This document shows, piece after piece, positions 18,184 to 27,461 of a stretch of 64,000 nucleotides of DNA. This stretch comes from Deefgea rivuli DSM 18356 (GTDB lineage: Bacteria > Pseudomonadota > Gammaproteobacteria > Burkholderiales > Chitinibacteraceae): assembly GCF_000620145.1 (NCBI RefSeq), contig NZ_JHVM01000003.1:248001-312000 (forward strand), in the 5' to 3' direction. Made by a program: the position numbers and the translations under genes. Below the pieces are notes generated by a model. The model ran no database searches and had not been told where the DNA came from. It saw only the letters and a program-made list of their open reading frames with translations. The stretch's first letter is position 1. Each line of letters begins with the position of its first letter.

Positions 18184-20664
18184 ATGCTGGATACTCAACT
18201 GCTCCGCACACCCGTGATCATGATTGTCGATGATCAAGTGAGCAATATCCGCATTCTGCGCGAAGCGGTACATGATTTAGGTGACATTTACTTTGCGGTT
18301 GATGGTGAGTCGGCACTGAGCTTGGCGCAAAAATGCTTGCCTGATGTGGTGTTGCTCGATATTGAAATGCCCGGCATGGACGGCTTTGCCGTCTGCCAAG
18401 CGCTCAAAGCAGATCCAAGACTCGCCGATGTGGCCGTTATTTTCGTCACCGCTCACACCAATAGCGCCGAAGAACTGCGAGCACTGGAATACGGTGGCGT
18501 GGATTTTCTGTCCAAGCCTTTAAATGTGCCTGTTGCGCGAGCGCGAATTAAAACGCAATTGGCGCTACGCAAAGAAACCCAGCAATTAGCACTGGCACGA
18601 CGCGACCTAGAAGATGTGATTCATCATTTGCCAGCATTCGTCGCCTATTGGCAAACCGATTTGCAATGCGTATTTTGCAATGATTTGAGTGGCCGCTGGT
18701 TTGGCTTCCCCGCACAAAAGATGCTCGGCCAATCCATGCGCAAAGTGATTGGTGAAAGTAACTTCCTCGCCATCAATATGTACCTGCAAACCGTATTGGA
18801 CGGAAAACTCACCTCATTTGATATTACGCTGCAGCGCGCCGATGGTGATGTTTTGTATGGACAAGCCACGTTGGTAGCGCGCGTCGTCGATGACGTTTGC
18901 TTAGGTTTTTTAATGTTGCTCGTCGACATTACCGACCGAAAAGTGGCTGAATCGGCTTTGTTTGAAGAAAAAGAACGAATCCGCGTTACGCTTAATTCAA
19001 TTGGTGATGCCGTCATTGCAACCAATCAGCAAGGAGAAGTGACCTTTGTTAATCCCATCGCCGAATCCTTAACGGGCTGGCTTGAGCATGATGCTTTAGG
19101 CAAACCCATCGAGGTCGTGATGCCGCTACGTGACGGCAGTGACGAGTTTGACTTACAAAATCCAATTCGCTTTGCCTTAAATGAAAATCGCTCTGTCGGT
19201 ATGGCGTTGAACTGCAAATTAAAACGCTGGGATGGTGTGTTATTAGATGTTGAAGATTCCGCCGCACCGATTCGGAATCAAACCGGCGAAGTGACTGGTG
19301 CAATCGTGGTCTTTCACGACATCAGTGAAGCACGAGCGATGGCCGTCAAAATGACGCACTTGGCCTATCACGATGCGTTAACCGACTTACCCAATCGGAT
19401 GCTGCTGCAAGATCGAATCGTTCAAGCCATTCAGCAAGCTGCGCGTAGTCAAGAGCGCGTTGCCATGCTGGTATTGGATTTGGATAATTTCAAAAGCATT
19501 AATGACACGATGGGACACGCAACAGGAGATCATTTACTACAACAAGTTGCACAACGCCTGCGCGGCGCTTGCCGCTCAGTCGATACAGTTAGCCGCCAAG
19601 GTGGCGATGAATTCATCATGCTTTTACCCGAAGTCATCAGCTTTGAAATGGTCGGTGATATTGCACTCAAAGTACTCAATCTGATTGCCGAGCCTTTTTG
19701 GATCGACGAACGACGCTATGATTTATCGGCATGCATCGGCGTCAGCCTATACCCAGAAGACAGCAATGACGCCGAAGCCCTGTATCGCCACTCAGATTCA
19801 GCAATGCATCAAGCCAAGCAATTAGGCCGCAATCGCTTTCAATTTTTCTCGTCCGACATTGAACACAATATGCGATCACGGCATTTGCTCGAACAGCATA
19901 TGCGCCAAGCCTTAGAAGATGAAGTATTCGAAGTGTTCTATCAGGCCAAAGTCGATGCGCGGCAACAAAAAATTGTCGGCGTTGAAGCGCTCACGCGCTG
20001 GAGAAAAGGTGACTTTCTAGTTTCGCCAGCCGATTTCATTCCATTGGCAGAAGAAACTGGCTTGATTGTGCCCATGGGTAAATATGTACTTCAGCAAGCT
20101 TGTCTTGACGCCGTCGCATGGCATCAACAGGGTTACCCGATCACCATCAGCGTTAATATTTCAGCGGTGCAATTTCGTGAACCCACCTTCCTAGGTATGG
20201 TGACCGATATGCTCGCGATGACAAAAATTCGGCATGATTTATTAGAGCTAGAAATCACCGAAAGTGTCTTAGCACAGGATATTTACACCGCACAAGACAC
20301 CTTGCAAACCTTGAGGCAATTGGGTGTTCGCGTTGCGATTGATGACTTTGGCACGGGTTACTCTAGCCTGTCCTATTTAAAACGTTTGCCGCTGGATGTT
20401 TTGAAAATTGACCAAAGTTTTGTCAATGAAATGCTGACTAGCAAAAATGACACTGCGATTGTCGAAGCCATCGTGAAATTGGGATCGACACTGGGGCTTG
20501 AATTAGTCGCCGAAGGCGTTGAAACCCAAGAGCAAGCCACAGCACTACTCTCCATTGGTTGCCACATTATCCAAGGCTACCTCTACTGCCGGCCCATCCC
20601 ATATTCAGAAATGACGACTTTAATACAACAAGGCATTAGCCTTCCAACGTTGACCGAACCTTAA
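18184..20664 (+). CDS. Response regulator with PAS, GGDEF and EAL domains (c-di-GMP turnover)
   Basis: The 826-residue protein has REC at about 12-128 with phospho-acceptor Asp59 (VVLLDIEMPGMDG), two PAS domains (about 140-385), GGDEF at about 395-555 and EAL at about 565-815. The GGDEF signature is intact (RQGGDEFIMLLPE, residues 473-477), so cyclase activity is possible. The EAL part also keeps its key motifs (EALTRW at 601; EITES; DDFGTGYSSLSYLKRLPLDVLKID; QGYLYCRP), so phosphodiesterase activity is likely. It has no membrane segment. It is followed after 3 nt by the hybrid histidine kinase, its probable phosphodonor. Confidence 0.95.
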   Translation: MLDTQLLRTPVIMIVDDQVSNIRILREAVHDLGDIYFAVDGESALSLAQKCLPDVVLLDIEMPGMDGFAVCQALKADPRLADVAVIFVTAHTNSAEELRALEYGGVDFLSKPLNVPVARARIKTQLALRKETQQLALARRDLEDVIHHLPAFVAYWQTDLQCVFCNDLSGRWFGFPAQKMLGQSMRKVIGESNFLAINMYLQTVLDGKLTSFDITLQRADGDVLYGQATLVARVVDDVCLGFLMLLVDITDRKVAESALFEEKERIRVTLNSIGDAVIATNQQGEVTFVNPIAESLTGWLEHDALGKPIEVVMPLRDGSDEFDLQNPIRFALNENRSVGMALNCKLKRWDGVLLDVEDSAAPIRNQTGEVTGAIVVFHDISEARAMAVKMTHLAYHDALTDLPNRMLLQDRIVQAIQQAARSQERVAMLVLDLDNFKSINDTMGHATGDHLLQQVAQRLRGACRSVDTVSRQGGDEFIMLLPEVISFEMVGDIALKVLNLIAEPFWIDERRYDLSACIGVSLYPEDSNDAEALYRHSDSAMHQAKQLGRNRFQFFSSDIEHNMRSRHLLEQHMRQALEDEVFEVFYQAKVDARQQKIVGVEALTRWRKGDFLVSPADFIPLAEETGLIVPMGKYVLQQACLDAVAWHQQGYPITISVNISAVQFREPTFLGMVTDMLAMTKIRHDLLELEITESVLAQDIYTAQDTLQTLRQLGVRVAIDDFGTGYSSLSYLKRLPLDVLKIDQSFVNEMLTSKNDTAIVEAIVKLGSTLGLELVAEGVETQEQATALLSIGCHIIQGYLYCRPIPYSEMTTLIQQGISLPTLTEP

Positions 20665-20667
20665 ATT

Positions 20668-23600
20668 ATGCTCAACTTTCAGCGTTTACCTCGTGCCTAC
20701 CACTATGGCGCAATCACTTTCTTACTCGGCGTATTGCTAACTAGCGTATTAGCTTGGCTGCTCGTTCAGCGTAATCATCAATACGTTCAAGCTAGCATCG
20801 CCAAAGTCACAGACGAGATAACAGAGCAAGTTTTATCACGATTTAAGTTATATCAATATGGTTTACGAGGGATGCGCGGCAGCATTCTAACCGCAGGCCC
20901 AGCGCTCAATCGCCAAGTCATTACGGCTTACAGCAAAACCAGAAGCCCAGAGCAAGAGTTCCCCGGCGCCCGAGGTTTTGGCTTTATTCGTCGTGTACCC
21001 CAATCCCAAGAAGCAGCATTTTTAGCACAAGCTAAAAAAGACGGCTGGCCACAGTTTTACATTCACCAATTTACGCCACATCAAGGCGAACGCTTCGTCA
21101 TTCAATACATTGAGCCAATAGCGACCAACCTGCCCGCAATCGGGCTAGATATCGCTTCTGAGCCGAAACGACGAGCCGCAGCACTGTCGGCCATTCAAAG
21201 TGGCGAAGTCAGATTAACGCCACCGATCACTTTAGTTCAAGCATCGGGCGACCTTGAACAATCATTCTTAATTTTATTGCCAATTTTCCCTGATGGCGTT
21301 ATTCCTCCCAGCATTGCAGAGCGTGAAGCTAAAGCCATAGGCTGGAGTTTTGCCCCGCTTCTGATGGAAGAAGTCTTAGCCAATTTAAACCTTAATCGAG
21401 CCCAACTGCGCTTACTACTGACCGACATCACCAGCGGTGCGGGGGTGAAGTTTTACGATTCCGCTTTAGATACAAAAAACCCACTGCCTGATGCCTATAC
21501 ACAAACCAAGCAGATTCAAATTTTTGGCCGAACGTGGCTAGTGCAGCTCAGCGCTCATCCTGAGTTTGTCAGCAGTTTGCACTTAACCTCACCTTATCAA
21601 TTGATGCTTTTGGGCGTTTTACTCAGCCTATTACTCGCAAGCCTTGTCACCGTATTGTCGATTAATCGACGACGTAATCACGAACTACAATCCGAACAAC
21701 AACGCCTTGCCGCAATTGTTTCAAGCTCAGCAGATGGGATTATCGGCAAGACTTGTGATGGCGTGATCACCGATTGGAATCCTGCAGCAGCACAATTATT
21801 TGGTTATTCCGCCGCCGAAGCGCTAGGTCAGCGCATGATCGATTTATTGGTTCCCCCAGAACTACACGCCGAAGAAGTCGATATTTTGCGCCGTATCAAT
21901 CGTGGACAACACGTGCCGCATTTCCAAACTCAGCGGCGTTGCCGTGATGGGCGCTTACTGGATGTTTCTGTAACCGTCTCCCCAATACTGAATGCACAAG
22001 GCAAAGTGATTGGCGCGTCTAAAACAATTCGAGATGTTAGCCAGCAAAAAATCGCCGAACAACGTATCCACGAGCTCAACAGCAATTTAGAAACGCTCGT
22101 TTTACAACGAACCACCGAACTCAGTCGCGTGAATTTGTTATTGAGTAATGTGCTCCATGCCGCAACAGAAGTTTCAATCATTGCCACCGATGCCGATGGC
22201 CTTATTACGGTGTTTAATCGGGGTGCAGAACGTTTATTAGGCTATTGCGGAGCAGATTTAATCGGGCGCCCCGCTGCGGGTTTATTTCATTTAGCCGAGG
22301 AAATGATTGCGCGTGGGATCGAATTGAGCGCTGAATATGGCGAAGAAATCACAGGCTTCCAAGTCTTCGTTTACAAGCCCATTTTAGAAGGTGCAGAAAC
22401 ACGCGAGTGGACTTATGTGCATCACGATGGAAGTCACATTCCCGTCAGTTTATCCGCGACGGCGATGCGAAATGACACGGGGGAAATCATAGGTTATTTG
22501 GGTATTGCTATTGATATTCGTGAACGCAAAGCTGCCGAGCAGCGCTTAGCCAGTAGCCTGAATACCAATCAAGCGATTTTGGATACCGTCGTCAATCCAG
22601 TAATCACAATCGATCGCCAAGGCCTATTGTGTTCATTTAACCCTGCGGCCGAACGTGTGTTTGGTTTAAGCGCTGCGGCGGCAATCGGTCAAACCTTCAG
22701 TCAATTAATCCCTGAGCTACTAGAACAACACCCTGATTCTAATTTAACGCCTTATTTAACCGGCGAAGTCGACGCCTTAAATGAACAAGGTTGGGAAGTT
22801 CAAGCGCAACGCAAAGATGGCACGCGCTTTGCTGCGCAACTGAGCTTAGGCGGAATGCTATCAAATGGTGAGCGCAAAGTGGTCGGCGTTATCACCGACT
22901 TATCTCTCATGCAAAAACAACAAGCTGAAGTTTTAGCGGTACGCGATCAATTGCAATTGGCTGCCGAAGTCGCAGAGCTTGGCGTCTGGAGCTGGATATT
23001 GGCCGAAGATGCTCTGCTTTGGAACGATAGAATGTTCGAATTTTATGATCAACCCATCGCGCTGCGTGAACAAGGTTTGCGTTACCAACATTGGTACGAA
23101 CGCGTTCACCCTGATGATGTTGACGCGACTGCAGCGTGCTTGATGGCGGCGGTTGAAGGCAAAGGCGACTACACACCGATCTTCCGCATTGTTCGCAGCA
23201 ATGGTGAAGTGCGCTATATGCAAGCCGGTGCACAAATTGAACGCGATGCGCAAGGCAATGCCATTCGGGTCACCGGGATTAATCGCGACATTACGATTCA
23301 GCGCGAGCTTGAAGCACGATTGCGCGACGCCAAAGAGCAAGCCGATGCAGCGAGTGCAGCCAAATCGTCTTTCCTTGCCAATATGAGCCATGAAATCCGT
23401 ACCCCGATGAATGCCGTTTTAGGCATGCTGCAATTGATCCGGCAAACTGAACTCAATCAGCGGCAGCAAGATTACATTGTGAAAGCACAAGGTGCGGCGA
23501 CGGCGTTGCTCGGCCTGCTCAATGATATTTTGGACTACTCCAAGATCGAAGCTGGCAAATTACAACTTGACCCTCATCCGTTTGAACTTGAAGCCTTAAT

Positions 23601-25530
23601 GCGCAATCTGGCGATTGTGTTGCCAAGCAATCAAGGCAAAGAAGACGTTGAGGTTATGTTCGATATCGATCCAGATTTACCACAACAAATGCTAGGCGAC
23701 AGTTTACGGCTCTTACAAGTCCTCATTAATCTCAGCGGCAATGCTTTGAAGTTCACGCAGCACGGCCTAGTGCAAGTACAAGTCAAAGCACTACAGCGCC
23801 GCAATGATGCGATCCAACTGCACATTGCCGTTAAAGATACAGGCATTGGTATCAGCGCCGAACAACAAACGAGGATTTTTAATGGCTTCACTCAAGCCGA
23901 AGCCTCCACTGCGCGGCGCTTTGGTGGCACAGGCCTAGGCTTGGTGATTAGCCAACGTTTGGTTGCACTGATGGGCGGCGAGCTGCAATTAGAAAGCGAA
24001 CTGGGGCAAGGCAGTTGCTTTAGTTTTGATTTATGGCTCCCCGTCATTGATGCCGCACCTTTAGTGACGTGGTCCGATTTGCCTACGCTGCCGCTCAAAG
24101 TACTGGTTGTTGAAGACAATTCAATGGTTGCCGAGCTGATTTTGCGAATTATCGCCGCACTAGGTTGGCAGGCGCAGCATGCCATTAATGGAATGGATGC
24201 CATTCAAGCGGTGCAAACGGCAAGGCAAGAAGGCCAGCATTTTGAGCTGGTGCTGATGGATTGGAAAATGCCGGGCTTAGATGGACTCAGTGCCGCGCGA
24301 CTGATCTTAAAAGATTGCGTATTAGCACCCCCACCCATGGTGATTATGCTGACCGCTTACGACAAAGAAATGCTACTCGCCGCATTACATGATGAAGATA
24401 TGCCTTTTGTTGACTCTTTAACCAAGCCAGTCACACCACAACAATTATTGCTGTCGGTACAAAAAGCGTTAGCAGGCCAATCGGCGATCGCCTTGCCGAT
24501 ACGAGAAAAAAAATCTTATCCATTGAATGGCCTGCACTTACTCGTTGTCGAAGACAATGCACTCAACCGCCAGATTGCCTACGAATTACTCACTGGAGAA
24601 GGCGCAACGGTCGCCGTTGCCGAAGGAGGTTTGTCTGGCGTTGCACAGGTACTCAGTGCCGAACTCAATTTAGATGCCGTACTAATGGACGTGCAAATGC
24701 CCGATATTGATGGCTTAGAAGCAACGCGGCGAATCCGGGCTGACGGACGCTTTGCCCATTTACCCATCATTGCAATGACCGCCAATGCATCGCAAACCGA
24801 TCGCCAAGCGTGCTTAGATGCAGGAATGAACGAGCACGTCGGTAAACCCGTCGATTTGCCACAGCTTATTCATGTGTTACTTCATCAAACGGGCCACATC
24901 GCCCAACAAGATCCTGCGGCACAAGCCGACCTGTCTGCCGTCGTCGAACCATTGGCCTCTATATTGTTACGCTTTGGCGGCAATGAAAAACTGTATCGCA
25001 CTGTACTGAAAAATTTCCATGCCGAGATGAATACGCTCATCCAAGCATTGCTCGCAACGATAGACCTCCAAAATGTCAGCGTCGCAGTGCAGACACTTCA
25101 TGCCATCAAGGGCAGCGCAGGAACCTTGGGAGCTCGTGCCTTATCAAACCGAGCGGCAGCACTTGAGCAACAGCTTAAATACGCCATTGAGCCACCACTC
25201 GCAGAATACCTAAACCCATCAGCATTAAGCGAGCTAGAGCAATTACTCATTGATTCAGACCTATTGCTAAACGCACAGTTAAGTGAGCGTGGCGTTTCCC
25301 AAATACAAAAAGCAATCACCTTGTCGGAACAGAGCGTGCAACAACGCTTACTTGAATTACAACCGCTACTTGAATCTGGCAATATGCGTGCGCTGATGTT
25401 AATAGATGCTTGGTCACAAGAGCTAGGCCATTCCATACCCGCGCAGTTTATTCAATTAAACTCACAAATACAGTCGCTCAATTTCTCTGCGGCAGAAGTG
25501 ACGCTACAAACTTGGCTCGCTAGCTTGTAA
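20668..25530 (+). CDS. CHASE-PAS hybrid sensor histidine kinase with two receivers and Hpt
   Basis: The 1620-residue protein has TM1 (about 17-36), a periplasmic CHASE domain (about 60-280; RGFGFIRRVPQ, QYIEPIATN) and TM2 (about 310-332). About four PAS domains follow (345-890), then HisKA with the phospho-His in SHEIRTPMNAVLG (about 908) and an HATPase with GLGLVISQRLVALMGG. REC1 (about 1145-1260; LMDWKMPGLDG), REC2 (about 1290-1405; LMDVQMPDIDG) and an Hpt domain with HAIKGSAGTLGA (about 1478) complete it. It therefore encodes a full His-Asp-His phosphorelay, probably ending at the GGDEF-EAL protein encoded 3 nt upstream. CHASE ligands are often small organic molecules; this one is unknown. 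Confidence 0.95.
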   Translation: MLNFQRLPRAYHYGAITFLLGVLLTSVLAWLLVQRNHQYVQASIAKVTDEITEQVLSRFKLYQYGLRGMRGSILTAGPALNRQVITAYSKTRSPEQEFPGARGFGFIRRVPQSQEAAFLAQAKKDGWPQFYIHQFTPHQGERFVIQYIEPIATNLPAIGLDIASEPKRRAAALSAIQSGEVRLTPPITLVQASGDLEQSFLILLPIFPDGVIPPSIAEREAKAIGWSFAPLLMEEVLANLNLNRAQLRLLLTDITSGAGVKFYDSALDTKNPLPDAYTQTKQIQIFGRTWLVQLSAHPEFVSSLHLTSPYQLMLLGVLLSLLLASLVTVLSINRRRNHELQSEQQRLAAIVSSSADGIIGKTCDGVITDWNPAAAQLFGYSAAEALGQRMIDLLVPPELHAEEVDILRRINRGQHVPHFQTQRRCRDGRLLDVSVTVSPILNAQGKVIGASKTIRDVSQQKIAEQRIHELNSNLETLVLQRTTELSRVNLLLSNVLHAATEVSIIATDADGLITVFNRGAERLLGYCGADLIGRPAAGLFHLAEEMIARGIELSAEYGEEITGFQVFVYKPILEGAETREWTYVHHDGSHIPVSLSATAMRNDTGEIIGYLGIAIDIRERKAAEQRLASSLNTNQAILDTVVNPVITIDRQGLLCSFNPAAERVFGLSAAAAIGQTFSQLIPELLEQHPDSNLTPYLTGEVDALNEQGWEVQAQRKDGTRFAAQLSLGGMLSNGERKVVGVITDLSLMQKQQAEVLAVRDQLQLAAEVAELGVWSWILAEDALLWNDRMFEFYDQPIALREQGLRYQHWYERVHPDDVDATAACLMAAVEGKGDYTPIFRIVRSNGEVRYMQAGAQIERDAQGNAIRVTGINRDITIQRELEARLRDAKEQADAASAAKSSFLANMSHEIRTPMNAVLGMLQLIRQTELNQRQQDYIVKAQGAATALLGLLNDILDYSKIEAGKLQLDPHPFELEALMRNLAIVLPSNQGKEDVEVMFDIDPDLPQQMLGDSLRLLQVLINLSGNALKFTQHGLVQVQVKALQRRNDAIQLHIAVKDTGIGISAEQQTRIFNGFTQAEASTARRFGGTGLGLVISQRLVALMGGELQLESELGQGSCFSFDLWLPVIDAAPLVTWSDLPTLPLKVLVVEDNSMVAELILRIIAALGWQAQHAINGMDAIQAVQTARQEGQHFELVLMDWKMPGLDGLSAARLILKDCVLAPPPMVIMLTAYDKEMLLAALHDEDMPFVDSLTKPVTPQQLLLSVQKALAGQSAIALPIREKKSYPLNGLHLLVVEDNALNRQIAYELLTGEGATVAVAEGGLSGVAQVLSAELNLDAVLMDVQMPDIDGLEATRRIRADGRFAHLPIIAMTANASQTDRQACLDAGMNEHVGKPVDLPQLIHVLLHQTGHIAQQDPAAQADLSAVVEPLASILLRFGGNEKLYRTVLKNFHAEMNTLIQALLATIDLQNVSVAVQTLHAIKGSAGTLGARALSNRAAALEQQLKYAIEPPLAEYLNPSALSELEQLLIDSDLLLNAQLSERGVSQIQKAITLSEQSVQQRLLELQPLLESGNMRALMLIDAWSQELGHSIPAQFIQLNSQIQSLNFSAAEVTLQTWLASL

Positions 25531-25544
25531 TGCAGAGTAACGTA

Positions 25545-25582
25545 AAAAGCCGCGAGACTCTTGATCTAGCGGCTTTTATTTT
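25545..25582. terminator. Terminator after the histidine kinase
   Basis: GCCGC (25549-25553) / GCGGC (25569-25573) is preceded by AAAA and followed by TTTTATTTT. The A/T flanks could serve both this operon and bioB from the other side. Confidence 0.65.
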
Positions 25583-25590
25583 ACATCATA

Positions 25591-25638
25591 GGTATATAGC
25601 TGTAGAACTTACTTAATAAAGCCTACGTCAATATACCC
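25591..25638 (+). repeat. 48-nt element between histidine kinase and bioB
   Basis: It begins GGTATAT, has TGTAG at 11-15, AAAGCCTAC at 28-36 and ends ATATACCC at exactly 48 nt. GGTATAT pairs with ATATACC, and GTAG with CTAC, forming an imperfect hairpin. Confidence 0.7.
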
Positions 25639-25645
25639 TTATCAA

Positions 25646-26644
25646 TTAAAGTGGCAATAAATTTAATTTACGAAACAAAGCTTTATCACCTTCAACCTCT
25701 GGATTACCCGTAGTTAACAATTTGTCGCCGTAAAAAATCGAATTCGCACCCGCCAAGAAACACAAAGCTTGCATGGCTTCTGGCATTTGCTGGCGCCCCG
25801 CCGAGAGGCGCACATAGGCGCGAGGCATCGTAATCCGTGCAACGGCAATCGTACGCACAAACTCAGTCCAGTCTACGGTCTCTGAACCATCGAGCGGCGT
25901 ACCGTCGATTTGCACCAAATTATTGATGGGCACTGAATCCGGTTGCGGGTCTAAATTAGCCAACTGCGCCACCAAACCGGCACGATCCAAACGCGTTTCG
26001 CCCAAACCCACAATCCCACCCGAACACACATTTAAACCCGCTTTACGTGCTTTACCTAAAGTATCAAGGCGATCAGCATAACTGTGCGTCGTAACGATTT
26101 CGCTGTATTTAGCTTCAGAGGTATCCAGATTGTGATTGTAATAATCCAAACCAGCCTCTTTTAATTGCTCAGCTTGACCGTCTTTCAGCATGCCAAATGT
26201 GGCACAGGTTTCCAGCCCTAAAGCTTTCACGCCTGCGATCATTTTTTTCACTTCGTCCAAATCACGATTTTTCGGACCACGCCACGCGGCGCCCATACAG
26301 AAACGCGATGAGCCATTTTCTTTGGCAATCGCTGCGGCGGCGATCACATCATCCGCATCCATCAATTTTTGGCTTTCTAAACCTGTATCATGCCGCGCCG
26401 ATTGCGAGCAATAACCGCAATCTTCGGAACAGCCGCCAGTTTTCACCGACAGCAAAGTAGAAAGTTGAACGCGGTTCGCATCAAAATTGGCACGGTGCAC
26501 GGTTTGCGCTTGAAACAGTAAATCGTTAAACGGCAGCGCAAATAACTCAGCCACTGCAGCCTCAGACCATAAAGATTGCTCAGGATGCGGCGTAGCGCGT
26601 TTAAATTCAATGGTTTGAGCTGAAGCTGTTGTTGAACAATTCAT
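25646..26644 (-). CDS. bioB: Biotin synthase (radical SAM)
   Basis: The 332-residue protein has the radical-SAM cluster motif [11 protein letters not shown] (CxxxCxxC) after LLSVKTGG. It also has [19 protein letters not shown] and the C-terminal [12 protein letters not shown], all diagnostic of BioB. It inserts sulfur into dethiobiotin using SAM and a [2Fe-2S] cluster. An in-frame TTG at 26650 could add two residues; I prefer the ATG at 26644. The comF gene is divergent, as often found next to bio genes. No BirA box was recognised. Confidence 0.97.
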   Translation of the reverse strand: MNCSTTASAQTIEFKRATPHPEQSLWSEAAVAELFALPFNDLLFQAQTVHRANFDANRVQLSTLLSVKTGGCSEDCGYCSQSARHDTGLESQKLMDADDVIAAAAIAKENGSSRFCMGAAWRGPKNRDLDEVKKMIAGVKALGLETCATFGMLKDGQAEQLKEAGLDYYNHNLDTSEAKYSEIVTTHSYADRLDTLGKARKAGLNVCSGGIVGLGETRLDRAGLVAQLANLDPQPDSVPINNLVQIDGTPLDGSETVDWTEFVRTIAVARITMPRAYVRLSAGRQQMPEAMQALCFLAGANSIFYGDKLLTTGNPEVEGDKALFRKLNLLPL

Positions 26645-26749
26645 TCGCAATTTTTCCCAAATATTTGATACTGAGTCATCACGCTAAGCTGCGCATGACC
26701 CAATTTTAGCTAAAGGCTATAGTTTGCATTGTCCAAACAGGAGCTTGAG

Positions 26750-27430
26750 TTGTCAAATTTTTTCTCTTCAATTTTAAACTACATCACACCATGTCAATGC
26801 ATACTGTGTGGTAGTGCCTGCCAAAAAGCATTTTGTCCACCCTGTTTGGCGACACTCGTGCGCTGGCAGGCAACAGAAAGCTGCCCCTGTTGTGCCATTC
26901 CCAATACGCAAGGGCATCGTTGCGGTCAGTGCCTCAAAGCATCACCCGCACTCGACAAAAGCTATGCCGCATTTATTTATACCGACCCAGTTGCCAGCTT
27001 GATTCAGGCTGCTAAATTTGCACAGCAATGGACGCTACTGCCGCCACTCGGGCAGATTCTGGCCGAATTGCCGCTCACTCGCCCTGATGTACTGATTGCA
27101 CTGCCACTTCATGCGGCACGTTTGCGTGAGCGCGGTTTCAATCAAGCGCTAGAAATAGCACGGCCGATTGCAGAAAAATTAAATATTCAATTGGAAATGG
27201 GCCGTTTGACGCGGCAAAAGAATACCGAGCATCAAGCTAGGCTGAGCGCCAATGCCCGCTGGCAGAATATGCGAAATGCGTTTCACTACGCCGGAGATTT
27301 AAGCGGCGCACGGGTGGCGCTGATTGACGATGTAATGACCAGTGGCGCCAGTCTCAACGCGGCCGCCAACGTACTCAAAGCCGCAGGTGCCCGTGAAGTA
27401 GAGGCCTGGGTACTGGCACGCACGGCTTAA
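26750..27430 (+). CDS. comF: ComF-family phosphoribosyltransferase-like protein
   Basis: The roughly 226-residue protein has an N-terminal four-Cys zinc site (CQCILCGSACQKAFCPPC) with a second Cys group (CPCC... HRCGQC), and a C-terminal PRTase domain with VALIDDVMTSGASLNAAA. ComF homologues are needed for DNA uptake in competence in several bacteria; some may act in glycan or nucleotide metabolism. I favour the TTG at 26750 because AGGAG (26739-26743) lies 6 nt before it; another TTG at 26729 is in frame. It converges on tamB with 31 nt between. Confidence 0.9.
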   Translation: MSNFFSSILNYITPCQCILCGSACQKAFCPPCLATLVRWQATESCPCCAIPNTQGHRCGQCLKASPALDKSYAAFIYTDPVASLIQAAKFAQQWTLLPPLGQILAELPLTRPDVLIALPLHAARLRERGFNQALEIARPIAEKLNIQLEMGRLTRQKNTEHQARLSANARWQNMRNAFHYAGDLSGARVALIDDVMTSGASLNAAANVLKAAGAREVEAWVLARTA

Positions 27431-27461
27431 ATGGCTCGTGCGGCTCAGCTTATAGACCCGC

